Of a stretch of 64,000 bases of DNA, positions 17,937 to 26,476 are shown one piece after another. The first letter of the stretch is position 1, and each line of letters starts with the position of its first letter. Position numbers and translations under genes: made by a program. The notes beneath the pieces were generated by a model. That model worked only from the letters and a program-made list of their open reading frames with translations. It ran no database searches and was not told the DNA's origin. The stretch comes from Candidatus Nitrosotenuis uzonensis (lineage in GTDB: Archaea > Thermoproteota > Nitrososphaeria > Nitrososphaerales > Nitrosopumilaceae): positions 39,403 through 103,402 of the forward strand of contig NZ_CBTY010000011.1 in the NCBI RefSeq assembly GCF_000723185.1. The letters are read 5' to 3'.

Positions 17937-19191
17937 CTGTGCCTGCACCAATGAGTCTCCATCTGTCTTCGATTTTTCTGCTGATTGCCACGTTGCTGTT
18001 ATCAAAGAGGCATACCGGTCTTTTGAACTGGACCTCGATTTTCTCTGCCTTTACCTTGCTAACCTTGGCAAGAACTGGTGCGGTGCCAATGTTAAGGCGT
18101 AGTGATTCCCCTGCCTGTATTGGTGTTACCTTGATGTCATTTACAGTTCCAACCGCAGAATCAAACAGATTTACCTCAAGCCTTGCCTCAGACGAGTTGT
18201 CAGGTAAGGTTCCCGGCTTGCCTATTACAGAGCCTACTAGCGAATCACTGCGCGTCATGGAAGGGTCCAGTTTTGTTCCTATTGCAACTAGGCCGCCCGG
18301 CTTTACCGAGTCGACTATTCCTGCCGCAGTTCCAAGCGAAACAATCTCAGTTATGATTGGCTCGTAGCTGTTCTTTTTAGGATTTACAATTCCTGGTTTG
18401 ATTTCAACTTCCTCGCCGACTGAGAACAGTCCCTGTGTGAGGCTTCCCCCTATGACACCACCCTTGATTTCCTTGATTCTGGTGCCAGGCTTGTTAACGT
18501 CAAACGATCTTAGGACATGCATTACCGGCTCTTTTGACTCTATTCTTTTTGGCGTCGGTATTGTATCCTCTATTGCTCCAATGAGGGCATCTATGTTCAG
18601 GCGGGACTGCGCTGAAATTGGAATGATTGGAGATTTTGCGGCCTTGGTTCCCTTGACAAACTTGACAATATCAGAATAGTTTGCAGTTGCCTCCTTGTAT
18701 GATATTAAATCCACCTTGTTTTGGACTATTACTATCTGCTGTATACCAAGTATCTGTAATGCCAGAAGGTGCTCCTTTGTTTGCGGCTGCGGTACTTTTT
18801 GGTTTGCCGCAACAAGAAGCATTGCTCCGTCCATCAATGCCGCACCGGAAAGCATGTTTGCCATCAGGCTTTCGTGACCAGGGCTGTCAACGAAGCTTAC
18901 TACTCGCGATAGTTCGCTTTCTGCGCCGCAGTTGGGGCATTTTGGCGTTGTCGAATATCCAAGAGGAGGCTCGCAGTTCTTGCACTTGTAGAATGCGGCA
19001 TCAGAATAACCCACTCGAATAGTGATTCCCCGTTTTAGCTCCTGGCTGTGAATGCTGGTCCATGTACCTGTAAGAGCCTGAATAAGTGTGGTCTTGCCGT
19101 GGTCTACATGACCTGCAGTGCCGATGTTCACGCATGGTTGGTATCCGTATTTTTTTACATACCAGTCAGGAAGTGTGTCGCGCCAGTGCAT
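17929..19191 (-). CDS. Translation initiation factor aIF2 subunit gamma, 420 aa
   Basis: The GTPase core of aIF2 that binds Met-tRNAi. G motifs are G1 'GHVDHGKTT' (27-35), G3 'VDSPGHE' and G4 'QNKVD'. A zinc knuckle with two CxxC pairs ('CKNC' and 'CPNC') sits within the G domain, followed by two beta-barrel domains. Length is typical. The gene lies between S6e upstream (about 30 nt) and the PIN gene downstream, the usual archaeal translation/ribosome-biogenesis group. Confidence 0.96.
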   Translation of the reverse strand: MHWRDTLPDWYVKKYGYQPCVNIGTAGHVDHGKTTLIQALTGTWTSIHSQELKRGITIRVGYSDAAFYKCKNCEPPLGYSTTPKCPNCGAESELSRVVSFVDSPGHESLMANMLSGAALMDGAMLLVAANQKVPQPQTKEHLLALQILGIQQIVIVQNKVDLISYKEATANYSDIVKFVKGTKAAKSPIIPISAQSRLNIDALIGAIEDTIPTPKRIESKEPVMHVLRSFDVNKPGTRIKEIKGGVIGGSLTQGLFSVGEEVEIKPGIVNPKKNSYEPIITEIVSLGTAAGIVDSVKPGGLVAIGTKLDPSMTRSDSLVGSVIGKPGTLPDNSSEARLEVNLFDSAVGTVNDIKVTPIQAGESLRLNIGTAPVLAKVSKVKAEKIEVQFKRPVCLFDNSNVAISRKIEDRWRLIGAGTVG

Positions 19192-19222
19192 TAGTAATCT
19201 GCAAAAATGCTGTTATGTTAAT

Positions 19223-19606
19223 CTATGCCTTTTTTTCTTCTTCTTTTGGAGCTTGCTCTATTTTGAGCTCGCCATCATATGCACAGTTTATCTGGTAGAT
19301 TTCTTCTGAGATGGTGTTTCCGCGTATAAGTCGCCTTCTTCGCTCTCCCTTCTCGACATTCTTGAGCCCCACTCCCTTTGAGAGCAAAACGGGCTTTCTT
19401 GCAGAGCCATAGATATCGTCCCTCATCGGGATGCCAGATTTGTCACTGCCGCCAGTGATCTTGAGCTTTCCTGCAAGGCCCACTATGGCAGCATCAATCT
19501 CGTTGCCTATGTGCAGGCCGACAAGTACGTTTGCTTCTTTGTCTTTTAGCTCCTTTGATTGGGATTTTCCTTTCTTGTCCGATACTGTGAGCTTAAAGTT
19601 AGCCAA
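19223..19606 (-). CDS. Small-subunit ribosomal protein S6e, about 127 aa
   Basis: Matches archaeal S6e: '[12 protein letters not shown]' start, '[13 protein letters not shown]', '[23 protein letters not shown]' region and the 'QINC' segment. The start is placed at TTG 19606. The family N-terminus begins there, and an AT-rich box (19631-19640 on the complementary strand) is 25-34 nt upstream, giving a leaderless message. An earlier start codon at 19630 would sit on that box. Confidence 0.94.
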   Translation of the reverse strand: MANFKLTVSDKKGKSQSKELKDKEANVLVGLHIGNEIDAAIVGLAGKLKITGGSDKSGIPMRDDIYGSARKPVLLSKGVGLKNVEKGERRRRLIRGNTISEEIYQINCAYDGELKIEQAPKEEEKKA

Positions 19607-19630
19607 GTATTGCTCAAAAAATCTGAGCAA

Positions 19631-19660
19631 CTAATTAACCTTTGGAGGAAAATTTTTAGT
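19631..19660. promoter_or_regulatory. Divergent AT-rich promoter boxes of S6e and the 40-aa zinc protein
   Basis: GGTTAATTAG (minus strand, 19631-19640) precedes the S6e start by 25-34 nt. AATTTTTAGT (plus strand, 19651-19660) precedes the zinc-protein ATG at 19684 by 24-33 nt. The back-to-back arrangement supports both start choices. The call rests on spacing and composition only. Confidence 0.4.
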
Positions 19661-19683
19661 TTCATTCGGGTTATTTTATACGG

Positions 19684-19806
19684 ATGAAAGAGGAGATCGT
19701 TTGTCCAAGGTGCAATAATAAGATGACAGACATGCAGGCATGCCACATGATTTGTAATAACTGTGGTGCCCACCTTGATTGCTCTGACAAGGGATCCTTT
19801 TGGTAA
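19684..19806 (+). CDS. Small Cys-rich zinc-ribbon protein, 40 aa
   Basis: ATG at 19684 opens a frame starting MKEEIVCPRCNNK, with a second cluster 'ICNNCGAHLDC'. The pairs C7/C10 and C24/C27 form a zinc ribbon, with C20, H21, H30 and C33 as further ligand candidates. Residues around the ribbon are acidic and polar, so a free-standing adaptor or nucleic-acid-associated protein is possible. No named family was recognised. An AT-rich box lies at the right distance upstream. Confidence 0.65.
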   Translation: MKEEIVCPRCNNKMTDMQACHMICNNCGAHLDCSDKGSFW

Positions 19807-19808
19807 TA

Positions 19809-19982
19809 TCAGAATCCCGGTCTTTTTGGGATATAGTCAGCTGCCATGTTTAGCGCCTTGTCCTTCATTATCTCAAGATATCTTTCATAGTCTGCCTCAA
19901 AGCTGCAGTGTGGACACTTGATGTATTCCATATTATCGTCTACTGTTGCCGGTCTTTCACATTCAGGGCACTTGGCATCCAT
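19809..19982 (-). CDS. Small zinc-ribbon protein with helical tail, 57 aa
   Basis: The frame starts MDAKCPECERP and contains 'IKCPHCSFEADYERYL'. The two CxxC pairs (C5/C8 and C23/C26) make a zinc ribbon. A C-terminal amphipathic helix follows, ending in 'YIPKRPGF'. It converges on the 40-aa zinc protein, the two stops being only 2 nt apart. Its promoter region lies in the inverted repeat at 20003-20042. Function unknown. Confidence 0.65.
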   Translation of the reverse strand: MDAKCPECERPATVDDNMEYIKCPHCSFEADYERYLEIMKDKALNMAADYIPKRPGF

Positions 19983-20002
19983 GATATGCTATAGATTTGA
20001 AA

Positions 20003-20042
20003 TTATTTACACTTATCCAAAAATCGGATTTGTGTAAAATAA
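20003..20042. promoter_or_regulatory. Imperfect inverted repeat over a probable TATA box
   Basis: TTATTTACAC (20003-20012) is complementary to GTGTAAAATAA (20032-20042) with one extra A, and an inner ATCC/GGAT pair (20015-20018/20026-20029) adds to it. The left arm falls about 20-30 nt upstream of the 57-aa zinc-protein start, where its TATA box should be. A repressor operator is one reading; an RNA hairpin is another. Confidence 0.35.
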
Positions 20043-20066
20043 GCTATTACGCCAAGTCAATTACTA

Positions 20067-20078
20067 GAAATATCTAAA
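20067..20078 (+). promoter_or_regulatory. TATA-like box of tRNA-Gly
   Basis: GAAATATCTAAA is centred about 23-25 nt before the tRNA 5' end, the standard archaeal distance. No other coding start lies nearby on this strand. Confidence 0.5.
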
Positions 20079-20095
20079 AAACCACCGTAATGTGA

Positions 20096-20169
20096 GCGGA
20101 GTTAGTCCAGCCTGGCAGGACGTCAGCTTCCCAAGCTGAAGGTCGCGGGTTCAATTCCCGCACTCCGCA
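20096..20169 (+). tRNA. tRNA-Gly, anticodon CCC
   Basis: It folds as a full cloverleaf. The 7-bp acceptor stem is GCGGAGT (20096-20102) with ACTCCGC (20162-20168), discriminator A20169. The anticodon arm is TCAGC-TTCCCAA-GCTGA, so the anticodon is CCC (reads GGG). The T arm is GCGGG-TTCAATT-CCCGC. No intron is present and CCA is not encoded. The gene ends 2 nt from the stop of the convergent C39-like/TPR gene. Confidence 0.96.
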
Positions 20170-20171
20170 CT

Positions 20172-21113
20172 CTATAGCTCTTTTATTGCCTGCATTATAC
20201 TTTCTTTGTCTTTTGCATTTGGCATGTGTTTTAGATAGCTCTCAAAGTCTTCTTTTGCTTCTTTTTTCTTGTTCTGCTCCAGTCTTGTTATGCCTCGATT
20301 CTTGTAGATAGGTCCAAATCTTGTCGGGTTTATCTTGATTGCCTTGGTATAGTAAGAGTCGGCCTTGTCGTATTGTTTTGTCTTCAAATAATAGTTTCCC
20401 AGTCCCCGGTATGCAAGGTAACATGAATTGTTGTGTTTTATGCTCTGCTCGTAATACTGTACGCATTCTTGCATGTTCTTCTCATTGTATATTCCGCCAA
20501 GCAGGCACAATGCAGTGGAGTTGGAGCCGTCAATTGTGATTGCCTCCCTGAGAGTCTTTATTGCCTCTTCCTTTCTGTTTTGCAAGTTGAGTTTCTCTGA
20601 TACAAAACAGAGTCTGTTTGATTTTTCCTTCGATTTATTTTCAGTCTTTATTTTAGATATTATATCGGATGGTGCCAAGAGTATCATAAGCCTTCCATCT
20701 TCTTCCCACAGCTTGTCAAACTGTTTTTCAGGTATTACTCCTATCTGGTCAGGTTGAGGCATATAGTGTATGATTGATTTTTCCTTTTCATCATACCCAG
20801 ATATGACCGATGCATGCTGGACAGTCTCAAACAGCCCAGGTAGTATTACTATTGGAGGTACGCCCATATCGATTACCTTTTTGAGCTCAGAGAGTGTGGA
20901 ATGCAGTATGAGGCTGCCAAGGCCGTGTCTTTCGGCAAGTTCTATTCCTTCAATTAATATGCTGCCGTGCATGTTCGGATATTTTTTTGCTATCTCTTTT
21001 GCTTCTGCAATAGGCAGGTTTACGTTCCAGTATTGCGATACCGCGCTTACCGCAAGCGGCAGACAGATGTTTTCCTCTGCGACTGCAGGAAGTAAAAGCT
21101 CGTGCTCGCTCAT
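20172..21113 (-). CDS. Peptidase C39-like domain followed by TPR repeats, 313 aa
   Basis: The N-terminal ~150 residues resemble a papain-fold C39-like domain. C17 sits in 'ENICLPLAVSAV' (where the family has CGPA), H100 in 'QHASVISGYD' and D122 follows in 'MPQPD', so Cys-His-Asp are all present. From about residue 175 to the end are three to four tetratricopeptide repeats ('AYRGLGNYYLKTKQYDKA', 'KINPTRF'). No signal peptide is visible, so it is cytoplasmic. A proteolytic or transglutaminase-like activity on a TPR-bound partner is possible but not shown. It lies next to a glutamine amidotransferase on the same strand. Confidence 0.75.
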   Translation of the reverse strand: MSEHELLLPAVAEENICLPLAVSAVSQYWNVNLPIAEAKEIAKKYPNMHGSILIEGIELAERHGLGSLILHSTLSELKKVIDMGVPPIVILPGLFETVQHASVISGYDEKEKSIIHYMPQPDQIGVIPEKQFDKLWEEDGRLMILLAPSDIISKIKTENKSKEKSNRLCFVSEKLNLQNRKEEAIKTLREAITIDGSNSTALCLLGGIYNEKNMQECVQYYEQSIKHNNSCYLAYRGLGNYYLKTKQYDKADSYYTKAIKINPTRFGPIYKNRGITRLEQNKKKEAKEDFESYLKHMPNAKDKESIMQAIKEL

Positions 21114-21126
21114 GATCTGAGACGCC

Positions 21127-21702
21127 TCATTTTGTATTAAAACTGATCAGGGATGCAAAGTTTTCGATTATTTTGAGCCCATCATCAGTCATTTCAGGAT
21201 GGAACTGCGTTCCGAATATTTCAGAGTCTTTGTACTGTATGAGTTCATATCTGCAGTTTGCAGACTCGCCAAGGTGAACAAGATGCTTGCCAAGCTGCGA
21301 TATCTCGTAGCTGTGGCTCTGGTACACGTTTATCATTCCACTACACAGCGGATTTTCCCGTATGGTCTTAATCGTGCCAGGTCCCTTTTGTACGGCATTC
21401 ATTTTCCTTATAGTTCCACCTACTGTCAAAGCTAGGATCTCTGCGCCATAACATATGCCAAGTAGCGGTTTTTTCTCATATATGGAATGATTTATCAGCT
21501 TTGAGTTTATCGCGTTCATCTGCTGGTTGTTTGTACGTCTTCCAGAGAGTATGAACGAGTTGAACTTTGCAAAGTCGTCTTCGTATAACCTGTCGAACGG
21601 AACAAGCTGAAACTTTATTTTCTTTAGTGCAAGGAATTCCGCAATATTACCCGTAAAGACCGAGCCGTTGTCAACTAGCAGTAGCACGCATATGTTCAGC
21701 AA
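21127..21702 (-). CDS. Class I glutamine amidotransferase, 191 aa
   Basis: A stand-alone GATase1 domain of the GuaA/TrpG type. The nucleophile is C84 in 'LLGICYGAE' and the catalytic dyad is H168/E170 in 'QFHPEM'. It resembles the separate glutaminase subunit of archaeal GMP synthase, but no synthase partner is in the window, and TrpG- or PabA-like use cannot be excluded. The start is TTG at 21702, with GTG seven codons... an in-frame GTG at codon 6 as the alternative. The gene precedes the C39-like/TPR gene by 13 nt, so they probably share a transcript. Confidence 0.82.
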   Translation of the reverse strand: MLNICVLLLVDNGSVFTGNIAEFLALKKIKFQLVPFDRLYEDDFAKFNSFILSGRRTNNQQMNAINSKLINHSIYEKKPLLGICYGAEILALTVGGTIRKMNAVQKGPGTIKTIRENPLCSGMINVYQSHSYEISQLGKHLVHLGESANCRYELIQYKDSEIFGTQFHPEMTDDGLKIIENFASLISFNTK

Positions 21703-21773
21703 GAACTTCTTTTATTTGTGAGCATAAAGTGTGGCTTCAAGCTTTTATAGAGCGAACAATAAATTGGAAACGT

Positions 21774-22415
21774 TTGAAATCACTTGCTTTGCTGCTAATA
21801 ATGATAGGTATTGTAGGAGTCAATGTAGCTGATGCGGATCTTGTTGTTCTTGGCAAGGGCAAAGCCCCCATCTATGTTTCCGACAAAAATACGAATCATT
21901 TTGATTTTAACAATGATGGTCTAATAGACTATTACGTAAAGGCTCACTATACTGGGAATTCCAAGCAGACTCTCAAGGTAGACTATAAGATACAAGATGA
22001 GTGTGTCGATGGCAACACCTATGAGGCGGCCAAGATGAAGCTGGGCTTTACAAGTAGGGATTTTTTCTTTTTTGATAGGACGTGGTTTACCAATCTGGTT
22101 GCATGGAATCCATGGTTCAAAGCAGCATCAAATGACGATAACAAGAGAATCGATCTAGTGTCTCTTCCAAAGGGGGCCCTGCCCATAGACTTTCCAGAAA
22201 GCGGTGATGATGTCTTGGCAGGTACAGGTAAGAAAGGATCATTTACTCACACAAGCACCATAAAAGAGCTTGATGGTCAGCCTGGCTGGGAAGGTACCAT
22301 ATTCTTTAGCGGTCCGGCAGGTGAGTACTTTATGTGGACAGTACACCCAGCAGACGGAACGGAAGGGTGCGATACACTTTCGGCGTTTGGAATACCCATC
22401 ATAATAGAGCCGTAA
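21774..22415 (+). CDS. Secreted protein of unknown function, about 213 aa
   Basis: A signal peptide (MKSLALLLIMIGIVGVNVADA) precedes an extracytoplasmic domain. The domain has a calcium-type loop, 'DFNNDGLIDYY', then a beta-rich body with three cysteines. The open frame begins at GTG 21729, but CTTTTATA at 21742-21749 is a good TATA box 25-30 nt before TTG 21774. That start also leaves a clean signal peptide, so it is preferred. It converges on the UPF0182 gene. No family was recognised. Confidence 0.7.
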   Translation: MKSLALLLIMIGIVGVNVADADLVVLGKGKAPIYVSDKNTNHFDFNNDGLIDYYVKAHYTGNSKQTLKVDYKIQDECVDGNTYEAAKMKLGFTSRDFFFFDRTWFTNLVAWNPWFKAASNDDNKRIDLVSLPKGALPIDFPESGDDVLAGTGKKGSFTHTSTIKELDGQPGWEGTIFFSGPAGEYFMWTVHPADGTEGCDTLSAFGIPIIIEP

Positions 22416-22430
22416 CTACAGGCGCTCGTT

Positions 22431-25283
22431 TTACTTGCCGACATCGATTGTGATATAGTGCAATTCAGGTATTCCATCTACTGTCTTGATGACGCCCAAG
22501 TTTATTGCCTCCTCATCTTGCCACAAGAGTACTCGTTTGGTACCTGCAGTGACATGTTCTGAGATGAACTTGTTTAGAAGCTCGTTTGTCGTATCCATGT
22601 CCGCCCTGCTAAACAGTGACACGTCTCCTTCCTTGAACGAGAGCGGCACCTGCAGTGATGTCGGCGTGACAATCTCCAATCCACGCTCCTCAAATATTGT
22701 ACGGACGGTTTTTATTCTCTCATCCTTGTTGAATCCTACTTCGGCTTGCTGCGATGATGGTGATACAACTCCTGCCAGCTCACGCAGATAGGTCTCAAAT
22801 GCCTCCTGCGGCGTATTGCCAAGGCCTACATAGTATTCACCGTTAAATGCAGCGCCCACTGCTGCTATAGTCCCAAGCTGGGCTACGACGCCTCCGCCAG
22901 AGCCTGCAGTGTATACTGGAATAAAGTAAACATCGTGCTGGCCTACCTGATACAGTATGTTATCGCCTATTCTCGGAGTTCGAAGTAGTGTCTTTAGTTG
23001 CGCAAACTCGCTGTCCTTGTCAAGCGCTTCCCTTACAGCTGTTGGGCCAATCAGTTTTGTAGCTGAATCCCTTGGTACCTCGTAGAACTGCATATTGCCA
23101 AATGTGGCCAGATCGTTCTCAACTATCATGTATCCTGAGAGGTTTCTTCCCTGTCCTCCCCTTTGCTCAAGCGACAGTAACCCAAGGAACTTGACGCTAT
23201 CAAATCCCGGAGGTTTGGCGTTGATATAGTATGCTTCCAGATTGGTTGGAATGACGTAGAATTCGCTTGCCTGAATGAACTTTTCAGTGTCTGTGACATG
23301 ATAGATGTTGAACATTTCCGTCTTCCATGTGAAGAGCTCTTGCGGGTATCTTAGCTGATCAGAGAGCCAAGCCGGCATCGGATGGAACTTGTCTCCATAT
23401 TGACTCTCTATTATGTTTGCAAAATAATCATCGCCGTACTTGATCAGGGTGATGTCTCCATGATACGTGTCAATCAAAGCAAATCCAATCAGTCGTAGGT
23501 ACGGGTTGCCCATTGACCAGGGAACGGCATGTGTGTCAAACCCGACTATTAGCGGCATGAGCCAGTAAGTGTTCTGGCCATCAGTTACGGGGAAAAAGTC
23601 AAGCTGCTGGCCGAATAAATTATACAGGAAATACGGATACAGGGTGCTCATTCTAGAGTATACATCCTTGTACCTCATTACGTGAACAGAATCTGCTGGA
23701 AATGAAAGAAGGAAGTTTGGCTCAAAGACATAGCTTGTGGGTGGTGATACTGTGATACCTCCCCTTCCGGCGTAAAACGCGTTGTTAAGCTCTGCACTTA
23801 CATCCCCACGATTTGTAGGGTATGCAGACCAGTTGTCCGCAAACAGGCCTCCTTCACCATAGTAGATTGTTCTCTGGGAGAAGAGCCTGCTGCTTTCCAC
23901 CGATTGACCTGTGGTTGCATCAAGGGTAAGGAATCCATTTGGAACGTGAGTGTATACTAGATGCTCGTTGTACCATCTGTTCTCAAGGCTTACCGTAGGC
24001 GGGAGCACAGGCTTCATGGAAGCAGTCCAGTACAGTGTGTTGTTAAATCTGAGTATGTCATTGTCCTCAAAGTCAAGGTACGGAATAAGTCCTATCTCCG
24101 GCTTCATCTTGGCAAACGCTGCCTCCCAGTCCCAGATTCTAACAGAATTGAGCACGTCGTTATTTTGCGATATGTAACTTCGTATGTTGTTTGGCGATAC
24201 GGATGTCAGCTTGACATCGTTTGTGGTGATCTTGATTTTGTCAAGCTCGCCAAGGTAGCGGTTGACATCTATTTGCTGCTTTGTGTACGGGCCAAGGAAC
24301 TCTATTTTTCTGGCATCGGCAATACTGTTATTGACTGCCATGATAGAGCCAGCAATGATTGCAATTGCAATTAATGCAAACACGCGTACATAGATGTCTC
24401 GCTTAATTGGATGCGTTAGCACCTTGGACCTGAATTTATCAAATATTGAAAATGCGATCAGTACAAAACCTGCTGCCAGAGTACCTCCTATTGCATACTT
24501 GGTGTTGTAGTCAATCTGTGGGGTAAAGAACATGTTAATGCCTGCCCAGACTATGCCTATTCCTATCACTCCTTCTATAGTGGAGACATAGTTGAGGAAT
24601 TTGGGCTTGCCCTGCATCGAGTCAGATATGTAAGAGGTGATCACCTTCACTATTGAGTGCAGGCCGACATAGATTGCAAGCCTTACGCCGATTACTGCAA
24701 GTATTGGAGGAATAAGGATTGTCAGCGCAGGTATGAGCGGTATGACTGCATCTGTGGCATTGATTGTTTGTGGTGTTACAAACGGCAGTGTAAATATCTG
24801 CGGCAGGTTTTCCACTCCAAGATCGTTGCCGTCCATAAGATACGCGATTGCAAGTCCGAACATAATGTTCACAAAGAATACGCCAAAGAGGAAGATCTTT
24901 GTTATCTGCCATATTACAAATTGGGGAACGCTTAACCTATAATCACGAAAATTGGAAATGTTTCTTGATACCGGATCATGTGTGGTTCTGTTCAGGAATG
25001 TGATGGCCACATGCACGGCATACCAGAATATCGAGGAGCGGTTTTTGACATCCACGTTTATGAGTGCTATTGCAGAGAGGACAAGTGCTGAGATTATGGA
25101 ATAGTGAAGCGGTTTTGTGAACTGCTCGCCGAACTCGGCCATGTTCATGGCCAGTATGACGCCTTGGTTGCCGACTATAACAAGCACTATTATGCCTATT
25201 GCGGCAATTATTCCAAGTCGTATGTATCTACCTGCGTCTGGCTGCGGCGCGTTAGATTCGGTCGATGAGCTATACAAAATCAA
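22431..25283 (-). CDS. UPF0182 family integral membrane protein, 950 aa
   Basis: About seven membrane spans lie in the first ~320 residues, then a long extracytoplasmic domain. Segments such as 'SVRIWDWEAAF', 'ENRWYNEHLVYTHVPNGF' and 'RTIYYGEGG' match the UPF0182 (COG1615) family of bacteria and some archaea, whose function is unknown. The start is TTG at 25283, with a Shine-Dalgarno AAGGAG (complement of 25289-25294) at good spacing, which is notable among many leaderless neighbours. No catalytic motif is evident. Confidence 0.88.
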   Translation of the reverse strand: MILYSSSTESNAPQPDAGRYIRLGIIAAIGIIVLVIVGNQGVILAMNMAEFGEQFTKPLHYSIISALVLSAIALINVDVKNRSSIFWYAVHVAITFLNRTTHDPVSRNISNFRDYRLSVPQFVIWQITKIFLFGVFFVNIMFGLAIAYLMDGNDLGVENLPQIFTLPFVTPQTINATDAVIPLIPALTILIPPILAVIGVRLAIYVGLHSIVKVITSYISDSMQGKPKFLNYVSTIEGVIGIGIVWAGINMFFTPQIDYNTKYAIGGTLAAGFVLIAFSIFDKFRSKVLTHPIKRDIYVRVFALIAIAIIAGSIMAVNNSIADARKIEFLGPYTKQQIDVNRYLGELDKIKITTNDVKLTSVSPNNIRSYISQNNDVLNSVRIWDWEAAFAKMKPEIGLIPYLDFEDNDILRFNNTLYWTASMKPVLPPTVSLENRWYNEHLVYTHVPNGFLTLDATTGQSVESSRLFSQRTIYYGEGGLFADNWSAYPTNRGDVSAELNNAFYAGRGGITVSPPTSYVFEPNFLLSFPADSVHVMRYKDVYSRMSTLYPYFLYNLFGQQLDFFPVTDGQNTYWLMPLIVGFDTHAVPWSMGNPYLRLIGFALIDTYHGDITLIKYGDDYFANIIESQYGDKFHPMPAWLSDQLRYPQELFTWKTEMFNIYHVTDTEKFIQASEFYVIPTNLEAYYINAKPPGFDSVKFLGLLSLEQRGGQGRNLSGYMIVENDLATFGNMQFYEVPRDSATKLIGPTAVREALDKDSEFAQLKTLLRTPRIGDNILYQVGQHDVYFIPVYTAGSGGGVVAQLGTIAAVGAAFNGEYYVGLGNTPQEAFETYLRELAGVVSPSSQQAEVGFNKDERIKTVRTIFEERGLEIVTPTSLQVPLSFKEGDVSLFSRADMDTTNELLNKFISEHVTAGTKRVLLWQDEEAINLGVIKTVDGIPELHYITIDVGK

Positions 25284-25354
25284 AGTAGCTCCTTTGTGGA
25301 CAAATTAATGTCTTAGCCTCCATAATGCTCAGTTTTTGGTGTGTTGGGCATGTT

Positions 25355-26476
25355 TTATGATAATGTAGCATACCCCTTGCAGAGCATATAGACTGCGGCG
25401 TACTTTGGTATCTCTACCCGATCTTTTTTGTATGGGCCGAATTTTTTGTTTTTAAGCTTAAATGTCACCGGGCAGGACGCGGTGACTGCCACCGCATCCC
25501 CGTCTATCAGACAGGCATCGACGCCAGGGTTGAATTTTGCAATATCAGAGCATGCCATCTTTGTGAGGCCGCTTTTGCTGTTTATAGTGCCGCCCAACCG
25601 GAATATCCTGTGAACATCAATAGTCACGTTTGGGTCTATCTGGACTCCGATCGATTTTTGTAGTGCATCGATTCTCTTTTTTAATGCAAGGTATCCTTCC
25701 GAGATAAGCTGCTTTGATACCTTGGCCCTGTTTGATTTTGAGCCAAATAATTCCTTTGCCATTCTTCCCGGCCATCCCTTCTCGTCAAGGTCCGGGAATT
25801 TTGATTTTGTAAAGTCGGATGCCTTGGCGCCGAATGTTTCTGGCATTACACCCTTGAACATGATATAGTCGACAAGGTCCGATCGCTCCCTTGATTCGAG
25901 TTTTTCATACTCGGAGTTTGTAACGTATATGTGGAACCCTTCATTGCCCGAAAAATAAATGGCAATATCGTCCTTTTTTATTCCAAGATCGGTAACAAGA
26001 ATTGCTATCAGTTTTCTTACCTCGTTCTTTGCAGCTGAAATGCAGTCAGTGCATAGAACTGATGTCTTTTCATGTTTTGTAGAGTTGCATGCTGGGCATT
26101 GCGGTTCTGCAAGAAATACGTTTTTGCAGTCAGTGCAGATCTTGCATGTGTGTCCAGTCCTGCAGGGCAGATTGAGGTCTTTGGCATCGATATCAAAGAT
26201 GAGATCAGCTCCCTGCCAGTCCTTTTCTGCCATAGGCAGGTTCGGAAACGAGTATCTTGCATTTGAGCAATAAACATCAGACGGAATGTTTGTCATGAGC
26301 ATCAAGTGCAGCTCCTTGTCCGACTTTAGCGAGATGTGCCTGTTCATGCCAGAGTTGAATTTCTGGTATCCGAACTCGCGCATCTGCGGATTTGGCGGCG
26401 TGCGAATCAGATCAAAATGCTCAAAATAATATTTCTTGAATGACTCTTCAAGGAATTTTGCGTCTTTTTCATGCAT
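25355..26476 (-). CDS. priS: DNA primase small (catalytic) subunit PriS, 373 aa
   Basis: Synthesises RNA/DNA primers. The metal-binding aspartates are D95 and D97 in 'IFDIDAKD', and the nucleotide-binding motif appears as 'SGNEGFHIYV' (family SGRRGxH-like). A cysteine-rich zinc knuckle (about residues 106-145, CxxC pairs) is inserted after the first catalytic motif. The C-terminus has 'HRIFRLGGTINSKSG', with the conserved His and Arg. It overlaps priL by 8 nt, so the two subunits are made from one message. Confidence 0.94.
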   Translation of the reverse strand: MHEKDAKFLEESFKKYYFEHFDLIRTPPNPQMREFGYQKFNSGMNRHISLKSDKELHLMLMTNIPSDVYCSNARYSFPNLPMAEKDWQGADLIFDIDAKDLNLPCRTGHTCKICTDCKNVFLAEPQCPACNSTKHEKTSVLCTDCISAAKNEVRKLIAILVTDLGIKKDDIAIYFSGNEGFHIYVTNSEYEKLESRERSDLVDYIMFKGVMPETFGAKASDFTKSKFPDLDEKGWPGRMAKELFGSKSNRAKVSKQLISEGYLALKKRIDALQKSIGVQIDPNVTIDVHRIFRLGGTINSKSGLTKMACSDIAKFNPGVDACLIDGDAVAVTASCPVTFKLKNKKFGPYKKDRVEIPKYAAVYMLCKGYATLS

